DNA of 6,803 nucleotides, taken from Sphingobacteriaceae bacterium. GTDB taxonomy: Bacteria > Bacteroidota > Bacteroidia > B-17B0 > Aurantibacillaceae. The notes beneath the pieces were generated by a model. It had not been told where the DNA came from and did no database searches. It saw only the letters and a program-made list of their open reading frames with translations. Below, piece by piece: positions 4,078 to 6,803 of the stretch. Location of the stretch: NCBI GenBank assembly GCA_025360355.1, contig JANYCL010000455.1:1-6803 (forward strand), in the 5' to 3' direction. Within the stretch, counting starts at the first letter, position 1. Each line of letters opens with the position of its first letter. Position numbers and translations under genes: made by a program.

Positions 4078-6339
4078 ATGAAAATCAGCCCTAAACAATT
4101 TTTATTTGCTTCTGCCCTTCTCCTTTCAACCACATTTATTAAAGCACAAACATCAGTTGGCTATACCATTGATCTTTATGTGGACAATAACAGTAACCTG
4201 ATCCATGATGCCGGTGAACCAAACCTTAATAATTCGTATAATATAGTTCCCGCAAGAGGACAAGCTACCTGTTCCTCAACTTATGGAACCGGTACCTTTT
4301 ATGGTAATTGTCCTGGTGCCTTGCACGGGGGCTATGTTGCTTCCTGCAATGCTAATAACTATACCGCTGAAACATATGATGTAGTGGATCTAATTCAACC
4401 GGGTATTACTGTTACTAATAATGAAATGTTAGGAAGTACATTTTCAATAACAAATATTCCTTTAATACCTTCTACATTAAACCAGGCTTTTGTAACCAAT
4501 GTCTCCTCTCAGTTTCAAAATACAAACGCGCTTTATCCAACTTTATATCCAACAGCAAGAACAGGTGGAGTTGTAGATACAGCTTTAGGGTCCATCTGTA
4601 ATAATTCCCCTATAAATATTAGCATTCCTTTTCTTTTTACCATTTACAATTTAAACAATTGTAATAATTTAAAGACCAACATTAGTTTCAAAGTTGACGG
4701 AGTTGCAATTGACACTTACTCTTTTGTTGGCGGTGCAGTTAATAATTATTCAACCTATGCCTTATCTACAGGTTCAGTTTCGGTTTGGTATAGTCCTGCC
4801 GGACAATATATGGCGGGTTTCACTTATACGGCAAACAACTTCCCTGCACCATCACCCGGCTATCATACTTTTTCAGTTGAATCAGCTCCGGTTGGTATGA
4901 CTTATACTGCAACAACTGTTCTGAAATCTGTATTCTATGTAGCCGATTGCGGACAATTTAGCGGTAGTACTTTTGTTGATTGTAATTCAAATTGCGTTAA
5001 AGATCCGGCTGAATATTATCCGGGTTATATCATGAATTTAAATTTAACGAGCGCAACTAACACAATTCTTGTTCTGCCAGACGCGAATGGAAATTATACT
5101 GTAAATGCACCAATAGGAACTTATACAGTGAGTGCATCACCTTATGGTGGATATGGTATTTCTTGCGCTTCGCCTACAGCTGTTACAACTGTTACAACAG
5201 GATCTACTTATACATTTAATGTAACGTTAAATGAATTTGCAGCACCTGCTACTGATTTCTCAACATACTTAACTCTCACAGGTGCAAGTCCTGGTCCGGG
5301 TGCAGTACCGGGCGGAACTATTACAATTAATGCGTACAATTACAGAACCGGCAGCGCTTGTGCTGTTATTCCTAATCCTACAACATTAAAAGTAGCATTA
5401 CCGCCTTTAATGAGTTTCGGAAATGTAATTGGATCTACACCTGCGCCAAGTTCTATTATTACTGCTGTAACCGGAGATACGATCGTATGGAACAGTCCTG
5501 CTCCTAACGGTCTGCACCAATTTACAGCAATAACAGCGACGAATGCGGTTCTCTTTAATTTGTATTGTATCAAAACCATTATTTATCCATTATCGGATGG
5601 AAATAATTTAAATAATGCATTTAGCAGATGTAATGTTTATGGCGGACCATTTGATCCAAATGCAAAAACATCTGAAGCTCCCGGCATGGCTACTAATGGT
5701 GATATTTTAGCAAGTACGCCTGATCTTGTTTATACTATTGAGTTTCAAAACTTAGGTACAGGAAAAGCTATTAATGTTAATATTATGGATACCATTGATG
5801 CAAATCTTAATTTCAGCAGCTTGCAAGTTCTATCATCAAGTGCGCCGGTACAAGTTCAGTCAAACGTTGTGAATAATGTAGCGGAATTTAAATTCTCTAA
5901 TATTAATTTACTTCCTGCTATTACTAATGAACCTGCTAGTCATGGTTATGTACAATATAAAATAGACCTGAAACCAAGTTTAGCTGTTGGAACAAAAATT
6001 TATAACCGCGCTAATATTTATTTCGATTATAATTCAGCTGTAGCAACCAACAAAACAACCAATACAATTGTTGCACCATTAGGAATTAACGAGCTAAAAG
6101 CAAGCGACGCAATTAATTTATATCCTAACCCAACAACAGGATTAGTAACGGTAAGCGCAAGTGAAAATTTAAGTTCAGTGAAAGTTTATAATGTTACAGG
6201 AGAATTAATGCTTAACCTTTCTAATTTGAACAACAAAACAATTACAGTTGACATACAATCTTTCGCAAAAGGACTTTATTTCATGAAGACTGAAACTAAA
6301 GACGGCAGATCGATCACTAAGAAAATTATTTTAGAGTAA
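4078..6339 (+). CDS. Large secreted T9SS cargo with SdrD-B-like and DUF11-like domains
   Basis: A 753-residue protein exported by Sec and then by type IX secretion, for release or anchoring at the cell surface. A signal peptide covers residues 1-23 (ending FIKA-Q). Residues 24-290 are an unassigned Cys-containing region that opens IDLYVDNNSNLIHDAGEP, like an SdrD-B (Cna-B-type) start. Residues 293-354 look like an SdrD-B-like domain: GSTFVDCNSNCVKDPAE, then LPDANGNYTVNAPIGTYTV. Residues about 519-665 match the Bacteroidota DUF11-like repeat (I believe DUF7619): FDPNAK, LVYTIEFQNLGTGKA, ASHGYVQYKI and IYNRANIYFDYNSAV. The T9SS type A sorting domain spans about 670-753 with LYPNPTTG (681-688), KGLYFMKT (731-738) and the KKIILE end. 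All 12 cysteines lie before residue 519. No catalytic motif was seen, so a structural or adhesive role is inferred. It stands alone, with a long upstream region and its own terminator. Confidence 0.93.
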   Translation: MKISPKQFLFASALLLSTTFIKAQTSVGYTIDLYVDNNSNLIHDAGEPNLNNSYNIVPARGQATCSSTYGTGTFYGNCPGALHGGYVASCNANNYTAETYDVVDLIQPGITVTNNEMLGSTFSITNIPLIPSTLNQAFVTNVSSQFQNTNALYPTLYPTARTGGVVDTALGSICNNSPINISIPFLFTIYNLNNCNNLKTNISFKVDGVAIDTYSFVGGAVNNYSTYALSTGSVSVWYSPAGQYMAGFTYTANNFPAPSPGYHTFSVESAPVGMTYTATTVLKSVFYVADCGQFSGSTFVDCNSNCVKDPAEYYPGYIMNLNLTSATNTILVLPDANGNYTVNAPIGTYTVSASPYGGYGISCASPTAVTTVTTGSTYTFNVTLNEFAAPATDFSTYLTLTGASPGPGAVPGGTITINAYNYRTGSACAVIPNPTTLKVALPPLMSFGNVIGSTPAPSSIITAVTGDTIVWNSPAPNGLHQFTAITATNAVLFNLYCIKTIIYPLSDGNNLNNAFSRCNVYGGPFDPNAKTSEAPGMATNGDILASTPDLVYTIEFQNLGTGKAINVNIMDTIDANLNFSSLQVLSSSAPVQVQSNVVNNVAEFKFSNINLLPAITNEPASHGYVQYKIDLKPSLAVGTKIYNRANIYFDYNSAVATNKTTNTIVAPLGINELKASDAINLYPNPTTGLVTVSASENLSSVKVYNVTGELMLNLSNLNNKTITVDIQSFAKGLYFMKTETKDGRSITKKIILE

Positions 6340-6358
6340 TAAAACACTTCTTCAATTT

Positions 6359-6390
6359 AAAAAGGCTGCGTCGATGATGCGGCCTTTTTT
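6359..6390 (+). terminator. Strong, probably bidirectional intrinsic terminator
   Basis: GGCTGCGTC (6364-6372), loop GAT, GATGCGGCC (6376-6384) forms a nine-pair stem with two G.U wobbles in plus-strand RNA, followed by six T (6385-6390). Five A (6359-6363) precede the stem, extending it and giving a U-run on the minus strand too. It therefore could end both the T9SS cargo gene, 19 bp upstream, and the convergent minus-strand gene. Confidence 0.9.
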
Positions 6391-6447
6391 GTGCACGGAT
6401 TACATCCCTTTAGCTATCGGGACCGCGCTAACGGGCTATAACCTTCA
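6391..6447. repeat. Possible remnant of a dispersed palindromic repeat
   Basis: A short, relatively GC-rich stretch between the terminator and the convergent gene. It shows GTGCAC (6391-6396), a small hairpin GGAT/TAC/ATCC (6397-6407), the palindrome TAGCTA (6411-6416) and a near-direct repeat, GCTATCGGG (6413-6421) and GCTAACGGG (6427-6435). This resembles decayed intergenic palindromes that I recall from Bacteroidota genomes, but I cannot verify copies elsewhere. Confidence 0.35.
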
Positions 6448-6803
6448 TTAAAAAGGTAAGTCACTATTGTCAGGAAAAGGTTCCGTTATTTGGATATTAT
6501 TTTCGTTCACAAAATCTCGAAGATTTCTATAACTATTAAGGAATCCCACTCTATTAGCCCAATTATTTCCTTCGTTTTTTACATTAGGATTTAAAAAATT
6601 ACCGGAAGGCGAAATGAAGCTATCTATCGATTCCTCAGTTAAACACGACTTCGTGTGTTCCCAATCCCAATCAAAAATAAATTCCATAGACGCTATAAAA
6701 GAACTTACTAAATTTTCAAATTTTGCAGAATCGTAACTCGATTTTCCAGATTTAATCTTTGTTGGATTCGTTGCGTTTTTTGCAGTAAATCTTACAATGG
6801 CTA
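6448..6803 (-). CDS. Unrecognised cytosolic protein, 5' end outside window, DLPF tail
   Basis: The frame is open from the right edge to the stop at 6450-6448, giving at least 118 residues. An internal ATG at 6687 would give 79 residues, but the frame upstream reads like protein (AIVRFTAKNATNPTKIKSGK, then SSYDSAKFENLVSSFIAS), so the true start is probably beyond the window. The sequence is polar with no membrane helix. It has many aromatic residues (FIFDWDWEHTK at the Met, NNWANRVGFLNSYRNLRDF in the middle), typical of a compact globular domain. I do not recognise the family. The last residues, EPFPDNSDLPF, are acidic and end in DLPF, like the C-terminal tip of bacterial single-stranded DNA-binding proteins, although no OB-fold pattern is evident. 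It faces the T9SS cargo gene across the bidirectional terminator. Confidence 0.7.
   Translation of the reverse strand, partial: AIVRFTAKNATNPTKIKSGKSSYDSAKFENLVSSFIASMEFIFDWDWEHTKSCLTEESIDSFISPSGNFLNPNVKNEGNNWANRVGFLNSYRNLRDFVNENNIQITEPFPDNSDLPF

Noticed and set aside
4694..4900. Plus-strand open frame inside the T9SS cargo gene
   Set aside because: It is an alternate frame of a well-supported long gene.
5340..5579. Minus-strand open frame inside the T9SS cargo gene
   Set aside because: It is antisense to a well-supported long gene and has no independent signal.

Overview
The window is AT-rich DNA from a member of the Bacteroidota; I cannot place it below phylum. The strongest sign is a 753-residue secreted protein ending in a type IX secretion (T9SS) C-terminal sorting domain. 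Other signs are a DUF4412-type exported protein, a stand-alone TonB C-terminal-like protein with a signal peptide, an OmpA-family protein, a lipoprotein with a Bacteroidota-style lipobox, A-rich leaders without clear Shine-Dalgarno sequences, and upstream boxes matching the phylum's TAnnTTTG -7 element.

Layout. Positions 1-961 hold three minus-strand genes: a left-truncated DUF4412-like exported protein and two small membrane proteins joined by a 4-base ATGA overlap. A 49-bp divergent gap leads to a plus-strand STAS/SEC14-like cytosolic protein (1011-1427). It converges, with only 3 bp between, on a minus-strand pair: an OmpA-family protein (1916-2758) followed by a TonB-C-like periplasmic protein (1431-1877). 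After a 265-bp divergent spacer come a small Cys-rich lipoprotein (3024-3269), a 12-bp inverted repeat with nested hairpins, a three-helix membrane protein whose 5' end looks frameshifted (3456-3650, probably from about 3398), and a GC-rich 98-bp fold-back element (3661-3758). A 319-bp non-coding stretch with several promoter-like boxes precedes the T9SS cargo gene (4078-6339). That gene ends at a strong intrinsic terminator. The right edge carries the 3' part of an unrecognised minus-strand gene whose product ends in an SSB-like DLPF tail.

How it fits together. Most products are predicted to act in the envelope: inner-membrane proteins, a peptidoglycan-binding OmpA domain, a TonB-C-like periplasmic protein, a lipoprotein and a T9SS cargo. 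I see no defence system, CRISPR array, integrase, transposase, tRNA or rRNA. The best candidates for something undescribed are non-coding. The 98-bp element has a 24-position stem whose three non-Watson-Crick pairs are all U.G in plus-strand RNA. The inverted repeat after the lipoprotein gene can fold into a three-way junction.
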